The notes under the pieces: model-generated
The model's input: only the letters and a program-made list of their open reading frames with translations
What the model was told of the DNA's origin: nothing
The model's database searches: none
Position numbers and translations under genes: made by a program
Part shown: one piece after another, positions 1 to 8,116 of the stretch
How positions within the stretch are numbered: the first letter of the stretch is position 1
Layout: every line of letters begins with the position of its first letter
Assembly: GCA_934446065.1 (NCBI GenBank)
Contig: CAKSDP010000019.1
Location: forward strand, 1 to 41,649
Origin: an uncultured Eubacteriales bacterium
Lineage (GTDB): Bacteria > Bacillota > Clostridia > Oscillospirales > CAG-272
Length of the DNA: 41,649 nt
Reading direction: 5' to 3'

Positions 1-106
1 TGACTTAACTGTAACACATTTGACTCTCATTTGCTATTCTTTTTTTGCGCTGTAACTTATCTATTGTAATCCTACAATCGCACGGCAGTATGGTATGGGG
101 CACCAC

Positions 107-135
107 TTGACATTGCGGGCAATATATGATACAAT
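107..135 (+). promoter_or_regulatory. sigma-A promoter of the 104-aa orphan gene
   Basis: A perfect -35 TTGACA (107-112) and a -10 TACAAT (130-135) are separated by 17 bases. The -10 lies 42 bases before the ATG at 178. This is seen directly; transcription is inferred. Confidence 0.8.
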
Positions 136-177
136 ATATAGTGATAACAAAATGAAATTTGAAAGGACAGGTGAATC

Positions 178-492
178 ATGAGCAGTGCAAACGTGCTTGA
201 CGGAGTTTCCGTCGGAGAGAAGTATCTTTTATATAAGGGCCGTCCTCTTGTTCGCGAAAAGAACATCATCAGCTATGGCTGTGTCGAAGAAAAATACATT
301 CTTCAGTTGACTATAATGACCACCAAGGAATACGACGGAAAAGAGGTACCGGACAGGGTTCTTGTTCAGGTACTCAACACCGATCAGAGTCTTCCCGTTC
401 ATGAACGCATTGCGAAGCAGGACATGAAGGCGGGGCTGTACGAAGCCTTTGATATCGGCATCATTTGGCTTGAACGGCTTCTCGCAGCGTAA
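178..492 (+). CDS. Conserved-looking small protein of unknown function (104 aa)
   Basis: I do not recognise this protein. It is soluble, with no signal peptide, membrane segment or cysteine motif; the only cysteine is near residue 36. Alternating hydrophobic residues in the first two thirds suggest beta strands, and the C-terminus (GLYEAFDIGIIWLERLL) looks helical. The ATG is preceded by a purine-rich AGGACAGGTG ribosome site. The gene has a consensus promoter and its own terminator, so it is a one-gene transcript and very probably expressed. It faces away from nothing recognisable and converges on spoIIIAH. The coding call is firm; the function is unknown. Confidence 0.75.
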   Translation: MSSANVLDGVSVGEKYLLYKGRPLVREKNIISYGCVEEKYILQLTIMTTKEYDGKEVPDRVLVQVLNTDQSLPVHERIAKQDMKAGLYEAFDIGIIWLERLLAA

Positions 493-500
493 ACAGCACA

Positions 501-533
501 AAAAATCCGACGGTATAGATCCGTCGGATTTTT
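501..533. terminator. Bidirectional Rho-independent terminator
   Basis: A 13-base perfect stem (501-513 with 521-533) contains the CCGACGG arm and has a 7-base loop. Both flanks are A/T tracts, so it can stop the orphan gene on the plus strand and the spoIIIA operon on the minus strand. Confidence 0.85.
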
Positions 534-561
534 ATTATGCCGGGAAGTCTGCTCGAGGCAT

Positions 562-1149
562 TTATTTTTCTATTATATTGAGATTTGCGGGGAGGACACC
601 TGCCTGCTCGTAGACGATCTCACTTATCTGCGAGACCTCGTTCGGGAGGAGTCCGTCAGATTTGACTATGACACTTGCGCTGTCGCCGTTCAGAACGGCT
701 ACGCACTGATCAAAGCCCTTGGAAACAATGAGGGACTCGATATTCGCCTCAAGCGCGATCTCGTCCGCGATACGGCGCATATCCTCCATTGCATCCGTTT
801 TCATCTGATCGACTGCGCTGTCGCTGTCCACCACGCCTTGCAGGACCTCCATGGCCTCGTCTCGCGCCTGACGGCGGCTGAGCACCATTGTTGAGAAGTA
901 ATCCTCGCCTGCGGCTGACGCTTTATCGGTATCCTTCGGCGTGTCCTCTCCCGATTTCGTCTCGGCGATATTTTTGAGGTCGATCGCGGTCTTCAGACCG
1001 TCGCGATCCCCTCCGCCCATAAGTATGAAATTCAGCAGCACCGCCACACCGATCAGTGTTATGGACGCCGTAACAATTATCGTTTTTCTGCCGACCTTTC
1101 CCGCGAGAGTTTTTGCCTTCTCCTTCAGATTATCAAACTTTAACTTCAT
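562..1149 (-). CDS. spoIIIAH: Stage III sporulation protein AH (SpoIIIAH)
   Basis: Last gene of the spoIIIA operon. SpoIIIAH is the mother-cell membrane protein that meets forespore SpoIIQ across the intermembrane space and forms part of the feeding-tube channel. The visible product has a short basic N-terminus and one membrane segment near residues 23-43. An acidic linker follows, then an extracytoplasmic domain with the family's 'RDEAMEVLQ' helix and a C-terminal YscJ/FliF-like ring-building fold. At 195 aa it is slightly shorter than the B. subtilis protein (about 218). The reading frame is open seven codons further to a TTG at 1170, which has no ribosome site; I chose the ATG at 1149, although its Shine-Dalgarno is also weak. 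Confidence 0.9.
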   Translation of the reverse strand: MKLKFDNLKEKAKTLAGKVGRKTIIVTASITLIGVAVLLNFILMGGGDRDGLKTAIDLKNIAETKSGEDTPKDTDKASAAGEDYFSTMVLSRRQARDEAMEVLQGVVDSDSAVDQMKTDAMEDMRRIADEIALEANIESLIVSKGFDQCVAVLNGDSASVIVKSDGLLPNEVSQISEIVYEQAGVLPANLNIIEK

Positions 1150-1215
1150 ATCCCTGACTGCCTTTCTCAAGTTTTGTAATAGAATATATTCGCCGCACGC
1201 GTATTTTATACCGGA

Positions 1216-1716
1216 TCACGTACCCGCGACCTCGATCTTATTTGCGCTGACGCCGAATGCCGCCGCAAGAAGCCGCGTGACCTTCTCGCGCACAGCGGAA
1301 CTGTCACCGTCGGTACATACCACGGCTATGCCGCGTATCTGCGGATACATCTCCTTCACAAGGAGCGCTTCGTCGCCGGTTTTCTTCCCTATCACGAGAT
1401 AATCGGCGCTGTATGCCGCATCCCCCTCGACTCCGCGCTCATTTTTCGCATATTTGTACTCACCCGAGCCGTCGAGCGTCACGATAGATGTCACGCGGTC
1501 TATGCCGGCGAGCGACAGCACAAGCTCATCCACGCGCCGCTCAAGCTCCTCCGAATAATACGTACCGACGCTCTCGCCGGAGACGGTCGTCTCACTCCCG
1601 CCGCCCCTTGCAAAAATCAGTATCATTGCGCCTGCAAGCGCGGCGCAGATCAAAACAAGCGGCGCTTTTGTGCGCAGCATACCCGACACCGCCCGCACAT
1701 TATTTTTCGCATCCAT
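1216..1716 (-). CDS. spoIIIAG: Stage III sporulation protein AG (SpoIIIAG)
   Basis: Ring-forming component of the SpoIIIA-SpoIIQ channel, in the mother-cell membrane facing the intermembrane space. One membrane segment (about residues 18-36) is followed by a glycine-rich turn and a ring-building domain with the typical 'YSEELERRVDELVLSLAGIDRV' opening and a conserved 'PQIRGIAVVCTDGD' region. At 166 aa it is clearly shorter than the B. subtilis protein (about 229), mainly in the linker. The ATG at 1716 has GAGGTG seven bases upstream, and that site lies within the end of spoIIIAF; the two genes overlap by 17 bases, indicating translational coupling. A GTG six bases earlier is less likely. Confidence 0.92.
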   Translation of the reverse strand: MDAKNNVRAVSGMLRTKAPLVLICAALAGAMILIFARGGGSETTVSGESVGTYYSEELERRVDELVLSLAGIDRVTSIVTLDGSGEYKYAKNERGVEGDAAYSADYLVIGKKTGDEALLVKEMYPQIRGIAVVCTDGDSSAVREKVTRLLAAAFGVSANKIEVAGT

Positions 1717-2170
1717 ACACACTCACCTCGCATCCGAGTAACTCTGAAAAATAGCGTTCTACGCTCCGTGCCGGAAGCTCTGCCGCCTCCCCCGTAACGC
1801 TCACCTCTGCCCCTGATATTGCAAGTGATCCACCCTCTCCGACAAGCGACAGCGTAACCGAGAAATCCCCGTCGGGCACCGAGAAATACTCACCTGCCGC
1901 TTTTTCGGCGGCGGTGCATATTGCGGATACCACGACATCCTCTGTGCTGCCGTCGTCGCGATCTTCGTCCGGTATCATACGATCGGCATATTCCAGAACG
2001 TCCGGAATATCCTCGGCAATATTCGCGATCGGGCGGATTATCGCGCAGAGCATGACGAGCGACACCGCAAGTCGGACGCAGCGTTTTCTTCCCTCCGACC
2101 TCTCCGGCGCTATCATCAGGACAATTCCGCAGGCGACGGCGCATATCATTATTTCATGGACGTATTTCAT
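1700..2170 (-). CDS. spoIIIAF: Stage III sporulation protein AF (SpoIIIAF)
   Basis: Membrane component of the SpoIIIA complex. Two N-terminal membrane helices (about residues 3-22 and 31-50) surround a short basic cytoplasmic loop. A soluble C-terminal domain follows with a small ring-building-like pattern ('FSVTLSLVGEGGSLAISGAEV'). At 156 aa it is shorter than the B. subtilis protein (about 206). The ATG at 2170 has GGAAAGG eight bases upstream; the in-frame ATG at 2191 has none. It lies between spoIIIAE and spoIIIAG in canonical order. Confidence 0.88.
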   Translation of the reverse strand: MKYVHEIMICAVACGIVLMIAPERSEGRKRCVRLAVSLVMLCAIIRPIANIAEDIPDVLEYADRMIPDEDRDDGSTEDVVVSAICTAAEKAAGEYFSVPDGDFSVTLSLVGEGGSLAISGAEVSVTGEAAELPARSVERYFSELLGCEVSVYGCEK

Positions 2171-2203
2171 TGTTATGACCTTTCCTTGCATTTGCGGGTC
2201 CGT

Positions 2204-3385
2204 CTACGATGCGATCGCCACGGCGGATGAGGTAAACAGCGTCAGAGCATACACGAATGACACCGTGACCGCGATCATGAACGCAAGCACGATCGACGCG
2301 GTCTGCTCTATTTCGCCGATCAGGCGCTCCTCGCGCTCGCAGCCGAGGATCCCCGCCGCACTTTTGAGGGCAAAGAGGAATAGCTTTTGCGCAAGCACAC
2401 ATATGATCCCCGGCGCGACGATCGCAACGATTATCACGATCGCGATGCTGCCGCACGCCGATTTCAGCACGCCGAGGCTGCCGCCGATCGTGCCGAGCGA
2501 ATCGGACACGGCGCCGCCGATTATCGGGACGAGGCTGCCGACGGCAAATTTAAGGCTCCGTATGCCGAAATTATCGGCGCTCTGCGCGACGGTATTCTGA
2601 AGCCCGAGAAAAAACGAAAACAGTGTCATAACGCTGAGCGTGAGCCACGTCACGGCGCTCTTTACGGCTGCCGTTACTCCCGAAAGCCCTGTTTCACCGA
2701 ACACCGCTCCGATTATCCCGAGCGACAGGCAGACGCCCGCGCAAGGCAGAAGCACTGCCGAAAATATATTCTGACAAAGGGTGACGAGAAGAAGCATTCC
2801 GCCGCTCTGCACTGATGCGGTTGTAACGTTGCCCGACGCTGCGTACAGGGTCCCGAGTATCGGCACCACAGCGTTCATAACTCCGCAGACAAGCTCCTTG
2901 AAGTTCTCCGCCGCTTCCACTATACGGCTTCCGACTCCGGCAAGCGAGAGCGCGACTGATATACTAACCGCCGTATCGGCAAGACGCGCCGTCTGCGCAC
3001 TGCCGAAGGACGCCGCCACCGTGCGCACTACTGCGGAAAGGATAAGCATACAGAGCACGAGCGAGAATGTACCGAGCTGCACCGGCAAAAGCTTAGCAAG
3101 CGATCCGATGATCTGTTTGGCAATTTTCTTGAAGCTCAGCGCCGATATTGCGTCATCCGGTGTCATATCCTCCGTGATCGATTCCGGCATATTTTTGCGT
3201 ACCTCATCGGGAAGATTGCGTATAAGCTCCCCGATGAGGTCGTCCGACACCGCCGTCTCAGCGCCATCCGTATCCTCCGGCGTTAGGTAATAATCAAGTG
3301 CGCCCGCCCTGCACGGAAGTGCAAGAAATACTGACAGCACAAGCGCTGCGGAAAGCATTGCGACTCTGCGGCAGAGCTTTGTCAT
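2204..3385 (-). CDS. spoIIIAE: Stage III sporulation protein AE (SpoIIIAE)
   Basis: Large polytopic membrane protein of the SpoIIIA channel and its likely export-gate-like core. It has an N-terminal signal-like segment (about residues 9-26), a polar region with 'LPDEVRKNMPESI', and then seven or so hydrophobic segments from about residue 95 to the C-terminus. About 393 aa, close to the B. subtilis length of 399. The ATG at 3385 gives a normal signal peptide; the GTG at 3412 would add a charged leader. Purine-rich AAGGACGGTG lies rather far upstream (about 15 bases), so the start is less certain than the identity. Gap to spoIIIAD is 28 bases. Confidence 0.93.
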   Translation of the reverse strand: MTKLCRRVAMLSAALVLSVFLALPCRAGALDYYLTPEDTDGAETAVSDDLIGELIRNLPDEVRKNMPESITEDMTPDDAISALSFKKIAKQIIGSLAKLLPVQLGTFSLVLCMLILSAVVRTVAASFGSAQTARLADTAVSISVALSLAGVGSRIVEAAENFKELVCGVMNAVVPILGTLYAASGNVTTASVQSGGMLLLVTLCQNIFSAVLLPCAGVCLSLGIIGAVFGETGLSGVTAAVKSAVTWLTLSVMTLFSFFLGLQNTVAQSADNFGIRSLKFAVGSLVPIIGGAVSDSLGTIGGSLGVLKSACGSIAIVIIVAIVAPGIICVLAQKLFLFALKSAAGILGCEREERLIGEIEQTASIVLAFMIAVTVSFVYALTLFTSSAVAIAS

Positions 3386-3413
3386 GCTTAACTTTTCACC
3401 GTCCTTCCACACG

Positions 3414-3788
3414 TCATTCTATAAATCCGGCACAGACTGCGACAAGGCTTTTTATCACGGGCAGCGTGAGAATGAGTATCTGCGCGTGCTCGACAATGCG
3501 TACTCCCTCGGCAAGCCCGTTTTCACCGACATCGCTGCAAACAAGTGCCGCGATCTCGCCGACACAGACGATACCGAGGACGCGCAGGGGCACGTCAGCA
3601 CCGCTCTGCGCACACAGCTCCTCGATGTATTTAACGCTATCGCCGAGTCCGCCCACCGCAAATCCCGCAGCCGCGACAGTGCCCGCAAGCGCCACGAGAT
3701 ACCGCGCGCGGCGCGCCTCAGGCGGCATGAGAAGCGTTACAAGCGCCGCCGCGAGCAGGACGCCGCATACCTTCAGCACGTCCGTCAT
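3414..3788 (-). CDS. spoIIIAD: Stage III sporulation protein AD (SpoIIIAD)
   Basis: Small membrane subunit of the SpoIIIA complex, 124 aa against about 133 in B. subtilis. Three to four hydrophobic segments are visible: residues 5-20, 30-47, 68-83 and 100-121. The ATG overlaps the stop codon of spoIIIAC in an ATGA arrangement, which implies coupled translation. Position between AC and AE is canonical. Confidence 0.92.
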   Translation of the reverse strand: MTDVLKVCGVLLAAALVTLLMPPEARRARYLVALAGTVAAAGFAVGGLGDSVKYIEELCAQSGADVPLRVLGIVCVGEIAALVCSDVGENGLAEGVRIVEHAQILILTLPVIKSLVAVCAGFIE

Positions 3789-3979
3789 ATTCCGAAAACC
3801 GTTGTGATCGTCTCAAAGAGCTTGCCTATCTGCTCGGTAAGGAGCAGAAGGATCATCACAACTCCGGCGAGGGACACGAGCATCGACTGCTCATCCCTGC
3901 CCGCTCTTGAGAGGACCTGACACGCGACAGTTACGAGAAATCCCACCCCCGCGACCTTCAGAATAAGTCCTACCTCCAT
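3785..3979 (-). CDS. spoIIIAC: Stage III sporulation protein AC (SpoIIIAC)
   Basis: A 64-residue protein with two membrane helices (about residues 3-20 and 33-48) joined by a 'SRAGRDEQSML' loop, which is the family signature. B. subtilis SpoIIIAC is 68 aa. The ATG at 3979 has AAAGGA eight bases upstream; the TTG at 3994 would use no site. Its stop overlaps the spoIIIAD start by four bases. Confidence 0.92.
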   Translation of the reverse strand: MEVGLILKVAGVGFLVTVACQVLSRAGRDEQSMLVSLAGVVMILLLLTEQIGKLFETITTVFGI

Positions 3980-4000
3980 AACCGATCCTTTCAACTCCCG

Positions 4001-4474
4001 CTAAATCAGCATTATCACGACCGAAACTCCGGCGAGCGCCGACACTGCGCGATATATCTTCCGCTTCTCCGGCAGATCCTTTTTCAGACGCTCCGAGATC
4101 GTGCGAAGTCTTGACGCCGTATACGCGCAAAGCTTCACCATATCCTCCGCGCCGCCGCTCCCGATCTTCGCGGAGAAATCGCGGATTATCTGCCGCTCCT
4201 CGTCTCCCGCAAGCATTCCCGAATCGGCTGCGGCTGTGTATACCCCGCCGCCGAGCCCCCCCGCAAATCCGGTCTCCCCCAGATAACGGTCATCGCATTT
4301 TGCGAATATTTCCGGCAGCGGTGTCTTATACACCGCGATCTCCGACGAAACAAAATCGGCAAAGTCGGCGAGGGCATCTATGTCACGTATCCTCCGCCTG
4401 ATCGACTCGCCGAGAAAATATCCTACACCGAGCGATGCCAGTATCACGATCATCGCTCCCGCAAATTTCAGCAT
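4001..4474 (-). CDS. spoIIIAB: Stage III sporulation protein AB (SpoIIIAB)
   Basis: Subunit of the SpoIIIA complex with a general resemblance to type II secretion GspF. It begins with a membrane helix (about residues 2-21) followed by a helical cytoplasmic domain and ends in a second membrane helix (about residues 138-157). 157 aa, slightly short of the usual 171. The ATG at 4474 is preceded by GGAGGAGGT; the reading frame is open to 4522 but those codons overlap spoIIIAA and lack a ribosome site. Confidence 0.92.
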   Translation of the reverse strand: MLKFAGAMIVILASLGVGYFLGESIRRRIRDIDALADFADFVSSEIAVYKTPLPEIFAKCDDRYLGETGFAGGLGGGVYTAAADSGMLAGDEERQIIRDFSAKIGSGGAEDMVKLCAYTASRLRTISERLKKDLPEKRKIYRAVSALAGVSVVIMLI

Positions 4475-4518
4475 ATGTACCTCCTCCGCGCGACGCTTAC
4501 GCTGCGCGTTACATAATT

Positions 4519-5433
4519 TCACCGACCTATCCGGATAAGGCTGCCCTCGCTTCTCCGATATATTTCGTAATCGTATCCGCCGAGTCTGCGTCCGACAAGT
4601 CCGAGATACGCGCCGATACTGTCGGAGCGCAGGACCGGTGCGAGCGATTCCTGCGCCATCAGCTCCGCAGCGCTCCCAGCATGAGCCGATGCCACGACCG
4701 GGATCCCCGAGCCTGTCGCCTCAAGTATCGCGGAAGCGTCGTCGCTGCTTCCGATCTCATCGCAGATTATTACCTGTGGTGAGAGAGTGCGTTTTGCAAT
4801 CTCGATTCCCTGCGCGCGCGGATAGCCGTCGAGCACGTCAATGAGTCCAATCCCGCCTATTCCCGCGCCAAGCTCGTGGCGTGTATCGACAAGCGCGACA
4901 CGGACGGCGCCGCTGCCGCTGCCGAGCCGCACGGCAAGCTCGCGCAGAAGAGTGGTCTTTCCGACGCCGGGCGGCGACCAGACGATGATTCCGCGCCGCA
5001 GCTGCATTTCGCACAGCAATTCATACGCGACATCCCCCGCTCCGGGGATCCGTCTCGGTATTCTTATCGAGATCGCGCCCGGCGCCGCTATCGCACAGAC
5101 CTCGCCGTCATCGAGCACTGCCCTGCCGCATATTCCCGCGCGGATCCCCTCCGGTGTTGTGACAAAGCCGTCGCGCAATGTTTCGGCGTGAGAATACACT
5201 GAGCTTTGGCACAGGCGCATGAACGTTTCCTCGCACTCCTCCGGTGTCACGCGCACACGGCACGGGATATTCTCCCCCATGATCGTCACCGACATCACGC
5301 CGCCGCTGTGCAGGCGCACCTCATTTATCATGCCGCCGTAAAGCGCAGCCTGCCGCCTGACCTCCTCGGCCAGCCGATCCGGAAGATACGACAGCGCCGC
5401 CGTTTCCTCTCCGGTGATCCTGTAACCGGTCAA
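4519..5433 (-). CDS. spoIIIAA: Stage III sporulation protein AA, secretion-type ATPase (SpoIIIAA)
   Basis: First gene of the operon and the only predicted ATPase of the SpoIIIA channel, related to type II/IV secretion ATPases. Walker A is SPPGVGKTT at residues 153-161; Walker B is 'VIICDEIG' about 75 residues later; a conserved 'DTRHELG' lies between them. At 304 aa it is full length. The only start fitting both frame and ribosome site is TTG at 5433, with AAGGAG eight bases upstream; an ATG between them is out of frame and stops after three codons. It is preceded by a candidate sigma-E promoter. Confidence 0.95.
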   Translation of the reverse strand: MTGYRITGEETAALSYLPDRLAEEVRRQAALYGGMINEVRLHSGGVMSVTIMGENIPCRVRVTPEECEETFMRLCQSSVYSHAETLRDGFVTTPEGIRAGICGRAVLDDGEVCAIAAPGAISIRIPRRIPGAGDVAYELLCEMQLRRGIIVWSPPGVGKTTLLRELAVRLGSGSGAVRVALVDTRHELGAGIGGIGLIDVLDGYPRAQGIEIAKRTLSPQVIICDEIGSSDDASAILEATGSGIPVVASAHAGSAAELMAQESLAPVLRSDSIGAYLGLVGRRLGGYDYEIYRRSEGSLIRIGR

Positions 5434-5472
5434 AATATCATCTCCTTACCGCTCGTCCGTTTTTCTATGTAA

Positions 5473-5502
5473 CATATATATGCGTGCCTGTCCCGAATAT
5501 GA
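5473..5502 (-). promoter_or_regulatory. Candidate sigma-E promoter of the spoIIIA operon
   Basis: On the minus strand TCATATT (5496-5502) and CATATATATG (5473-5482) are separated by 13 bases. They match the mother-cell sigma-E pattern (ATATT and CATACA-T with 13-15 spacing). The -10 lies 40 bases before the TTG start of spoIIIAA. spoIIIA is a known sigma-E operon in B. subtilis. No sigma-A match is seen here. Confidence 0.5.
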
Positions 5503-5533
5503 ATCACAGGGTGAAAGTAACTCTCCGCCGAAA

Positions 5534-5569
5534 CAAAAAAGGCCGAACCCGCAGAATGCGGACTCAGCC
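5534..5569 (-). terminator. Terminator after the deacetylase gene
   Basis: On the minus strand a 13-pair stem (5557-5569 with 5541-5553, three G-U pairs, three-base loop) is followed by six T. It begins 18 bases after the stop of the YdjC-like gene and isolates that transcript from spoIIIA. Confidence 0.85.
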
Positions 5570-5587
5570 GTTAAAGCTATTCTTTTT

Positions 5588-6475
5588 TCAGTCGGTGACA
5601 CCGCGCCGCGAAAGGCTTACCGCCGCGTCATACTCGTTCTTTCTTCCCTGCGACAGATAAAATCCGTTGAATTTTATGTCCTTCAGGAACTCTGCGTCCT
5701 TCTCCATATCAATATAGCCAAGATGGAAAAGCACCTCCACGTCGGTATTGTGCCGCTTCGCATACTTAATGTACTGCGGCAGAAGCTTGCGCACACGCTC
5801 ATCCGTCATATTTCCGGAGAACATTATTCCGAAAAACGCAGCGTACTTTACGCCGAGCCGCTTCAGTCGGCGGCTGCACAAGAGCTTGCACGCTTTGAGC
5901 GTCCACTGCTTGATTAGATTCGGCGAGAGGTACTGTACATACATTGACGGAACGCTCAAAAACGGGCGGATCGGCTCTGCGGGAACGCGCAGATACCCGA
6001 CGTCGAGTCCGTCCTCCGCAATCACCTCGCACATTGCGCGAAACAGCGCGGGGATCATATGCGTATGCTGATGGCTGTCCAAGAACAGCGGTACCGTATC
6101 GTCGAGATACGGGCGGACCCGCGCGATCTGCATCCGCATTTCGTATTTTATCTGTTCTATAAGCTCCGCGCTGTGGGTAAGCGACAAAAAGAACAGCCCC
6201 GTAAACGTATTTTTGAAATAGCCATCCTCATCGACTAAAAGCGAGAGCCGCGATCTGTCGCCGACACACTCTCCCTCCACAAAATTCAGGTGCACGCAGA
6301 GGCGGACGTCGTGCAGGCCTTCAAGCTTTTCGCCGATATTGCAGACGCTCATGTTCGGCATAATGCTGATCTTATTGATAAATCCACTCTCGGCGCACTC
6401 GATTATGTGGTCGCAGCTTGTCTCCGTCATACCGAAATCATCGGTGCAGTAAAAAATATACGGTTTTCTATCCAT
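5588..6475 (-). CDS. YdjC/ChbG-like carbohydrate deacetylase
   Basis: A member of the ChbG/HpnK/YdjC family, metal-dependent deacetylases of N-acetylated sugars. Visible signatures are the N-terminal 'TDDFGMT' (Asp pair near residues 11-12), 'VHLNFVEGE' (about residues 61-69) and 'DSHQHTHMIP' (about residues 133-142), which together supply the Asp/His metal ligands. 295 aa, cytoplasmic, no signal peptide. It starts three bases after the stop of the GtrII-like gene, so the two are coupled. A deacetylase next to a membrane glycosyltransferase suggests processing of a lipid-linked or surface sugar; the substrate is unknown. Confidence 0.85.
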   Translation of the reverse strand: MDRKPYIFYCTDDFGMTETSCDHIIECAESGFINKISIMPNMSVCNIGEKLEGLHDVRLCVHLNFVEGECVGDRSRLSLLVDEDGYFKNTFTGLFFLSLTHSAELIEQIKYEMRMQIARVRPYLDDTVPLFLDSHQHTHMIPALFRAMCEVIAEDGLDVGYLRVPAEPIRPFLSVPSMYVQYLSPNLIKQWTLKACKLLCSRRLKRLGVKYAAFFGIMFSGNMTDERVRKLLPQYIKYAKRHNTDVEVLFHLGYIDMEKDAEFLKDIKFNGFYLSQGRKNEYDAAVSLSRRGVTD

Positions 6476-6478
6476 CGG

Positions 6479-8029
6479 TCATTCCCCTTCGAGAGGTTCT
6501 TCGCTCAGCTTCACGACAACGATATCGTCTATGCACGCAACCGAGCCTGCGGCAGGAAAACACGGCATATCCTTTACCGTATCGGTGGATTTGAGCGCTC
6601 GCGCTTCATCTCCGGCGAGAAAATCGAGAGTGAGGTTGGTGTAGTCGTTCAGCGCAGACGTAAGAACGCTCTGCTTCACCGTCTCATCATCGTGTCTTAT
6701 AATAAGTCCGTCCGTCGTTCCGGTTATCTCCGGGGGAAACGTTACGGAATACGCCTCGGAATTTTCAAGCTGTCCGACGACAAGGATGCGCCTTATTTTG
6801 TCGATATTTTCGAGCGATTCTATGCGGTCGGATATGCGCATGAGTATGCCGTACGATTTTTCATATGACATCTGAAGCTTATGATACGCGACGTTTGCCG
6901 TGCAGATCCCGGAAAATGTGATAACACCGCAAAGCACCGTCACGATCCACGCCTTGACTGTCTCAGACTTCACCGACCCGAGATCCACCTTCTCATACAA
7001 GAGTATAAGATACAGATACGCCACGACGAATCCCATTTTCATGAGCGTATGGAAGTCAAGGTTGCTGTTTATGAAATAGAGCGCCGAGCAGCCGAACGGT
7101 ATCGTGAGAACATACAGCACGAGAAGCGGTATGGCTGCGCCGCGAACCTTTTTTACCGCCGCCCAAACATAGCCCACGGCAAGAGATACGGATACTGCGA
7201 TATTCACGGCGGAATACAGGTTAAATCCCGTTGAAAAATCAATGAAGAACTTATAGAAGGAGTACAGCGATTCCTCGAGCGCCGGAACAATCGAGATCTC
7301 CTCGAAAGACAGTGTTTGCGCAAACTCCTGATAGTCGAGCGCCTCGATGTTGCCGAGCGTCATGACAGCCGTCTGCACGGCGTAGTAGCAGGCGCAGGCG
7401 ATCACTCCGCACAAGAGATACTTTGCGGCTTTTCCGAGAGATGCGGCGGCGCTGTCCGTGCCGGTCACAAGCCCGATCACAAGCGTACAGGTGATGAGCG
7501 CGACAGCGGTAGTGATATACGCCTGATAAATTCCGATCGACAGCACGAGCAGCAATACGGCAGGTATCGCCGCAAGCTTGCCCTTGCGAGTCAAAAGATA
7601 GACCGCAGCACACGTCAAAAGGAACGACATTGCATACGCATCCGCAACATAGCAGTACGTAAAGGTTGACGTGACCGTCGGAAACGTTACTATAACCGCT
7701 CCGATGAGCGCTGCCGAAAGTCTGCTCTTCACGTCTAATATTTCGCACACAATCACGGCTGCCGCCGAAATAAAGACAAGAGTCAGAAGCCCGTTCAGCC
7801 ACGGCAGCTCAAAGTCCGTGCTGAGCTTTGACGCGACCGGCAAAAACCAACGGCCGAGCGCCTCCATGTACTGCGGATCGTCGCGGAACACGAGCGAATC
7901 CCAGTTCGGCAGCCAATTGGTCATACGGTAGAAATGCGCCGCGATCCCGAAGAGAAACGCTGCAAAGAACGCAACCTTTCGTGTAGGTGTCAGTTTTGAT
8001 TTCAAAGAGTTGAATATTACAGATGGCAT
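6479..8029 (-). CDS. GtrII-type multispanning membrane glycosyltransferase
   Basis: Twelve or so hydrophobic segments fill residues 18-385, followed by a roughly 130-residue soluble C-terminal domain. The first loop has 'NWDSLVFRDDPQYMEALGRW', the acidic-aromatic loop typical of the Glucos_trans_II (GtrII) family, which uses polyprenyl-phosphate sugars to decorate surface glycans outside the membrane. 516 aa, within the family range. The ATG has GAGGGAAG four bases upstream and a sigma-A promoter about 20 bases further. It is the first gene of a two-gene transcript with the YdjC-like deacetylase. Family membership is likely; donor and acceptor are unknown. Confidence 0.75.
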   Translation of the reverse strand: MPSVIFNSLKSKLTPTRKVAFFAAFLFGIAAHFYRMTNWLPNWDSLVFRDDPQYMEALGRWFLPVASKLSTDFELPWLNGLLTLVFISAAAVIVCEILDVKSRLSAALIGAVIVTFPTVTSTFTYCYVADAYAMSFLLTCAAVYLLTRKGKLAAIPAVLLLVLSIGIYQAYITTAVALITCTLVIGLVTGTDSAAASLGKAAKYLLCGVIACACYYAVQTAVMTLGNIEALDYQEFAQTLSFEEISIVPALEESLYSFYKFFIDFSTGFNLYSAVNIAVSVSLAVGYVWAAVKKVRGAAIPLLVLYVLTIPFGCSALYFINSNLDFHTLMKMGFVVAYLYLILLYEKVDLGSVKSETVKAWIVTVLCGVITFSGICTANVAYHKLQMSYEKSYGILMRISDRIESLENIDKIRRILVVGQLENSEAYSVTFPPEITGTTDGLIIRHDDETVKQSVLTSALNDYTNLTLDFLAGDEARALKSTDTVKDMPCFPAAGSVACIDDIVVVKLSEEPLEGE

Positions 8030-8050
8030 ACTACTTCCCTCGTGCTCTAT

Positions 8051-8079
8051 ATTTTATCACAATTAACTTTACATTTCAA
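8051..8079 (-). promoter_or_regulatory. sigma-A promoter of the GtrII-deacetylase pair
   Basis: On the minus strand TTGAAA (8074-8079) and TAAAAT (8051-8056) with a 17-base spacer. The -10 ends 21 bases before the ATG at 8029. Confidence 0.65.
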
Positions 8080-8116
8080 CGATAAAAGGTTCTGTTTTTG
8101 CGGGCAAGTCAAGATA

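Noticed and set aside
1..106. Partial gene at the left edge
   Set aside because: All frames have stops within short distance and no motif is visible; only the weak IS-like similarity is noted.
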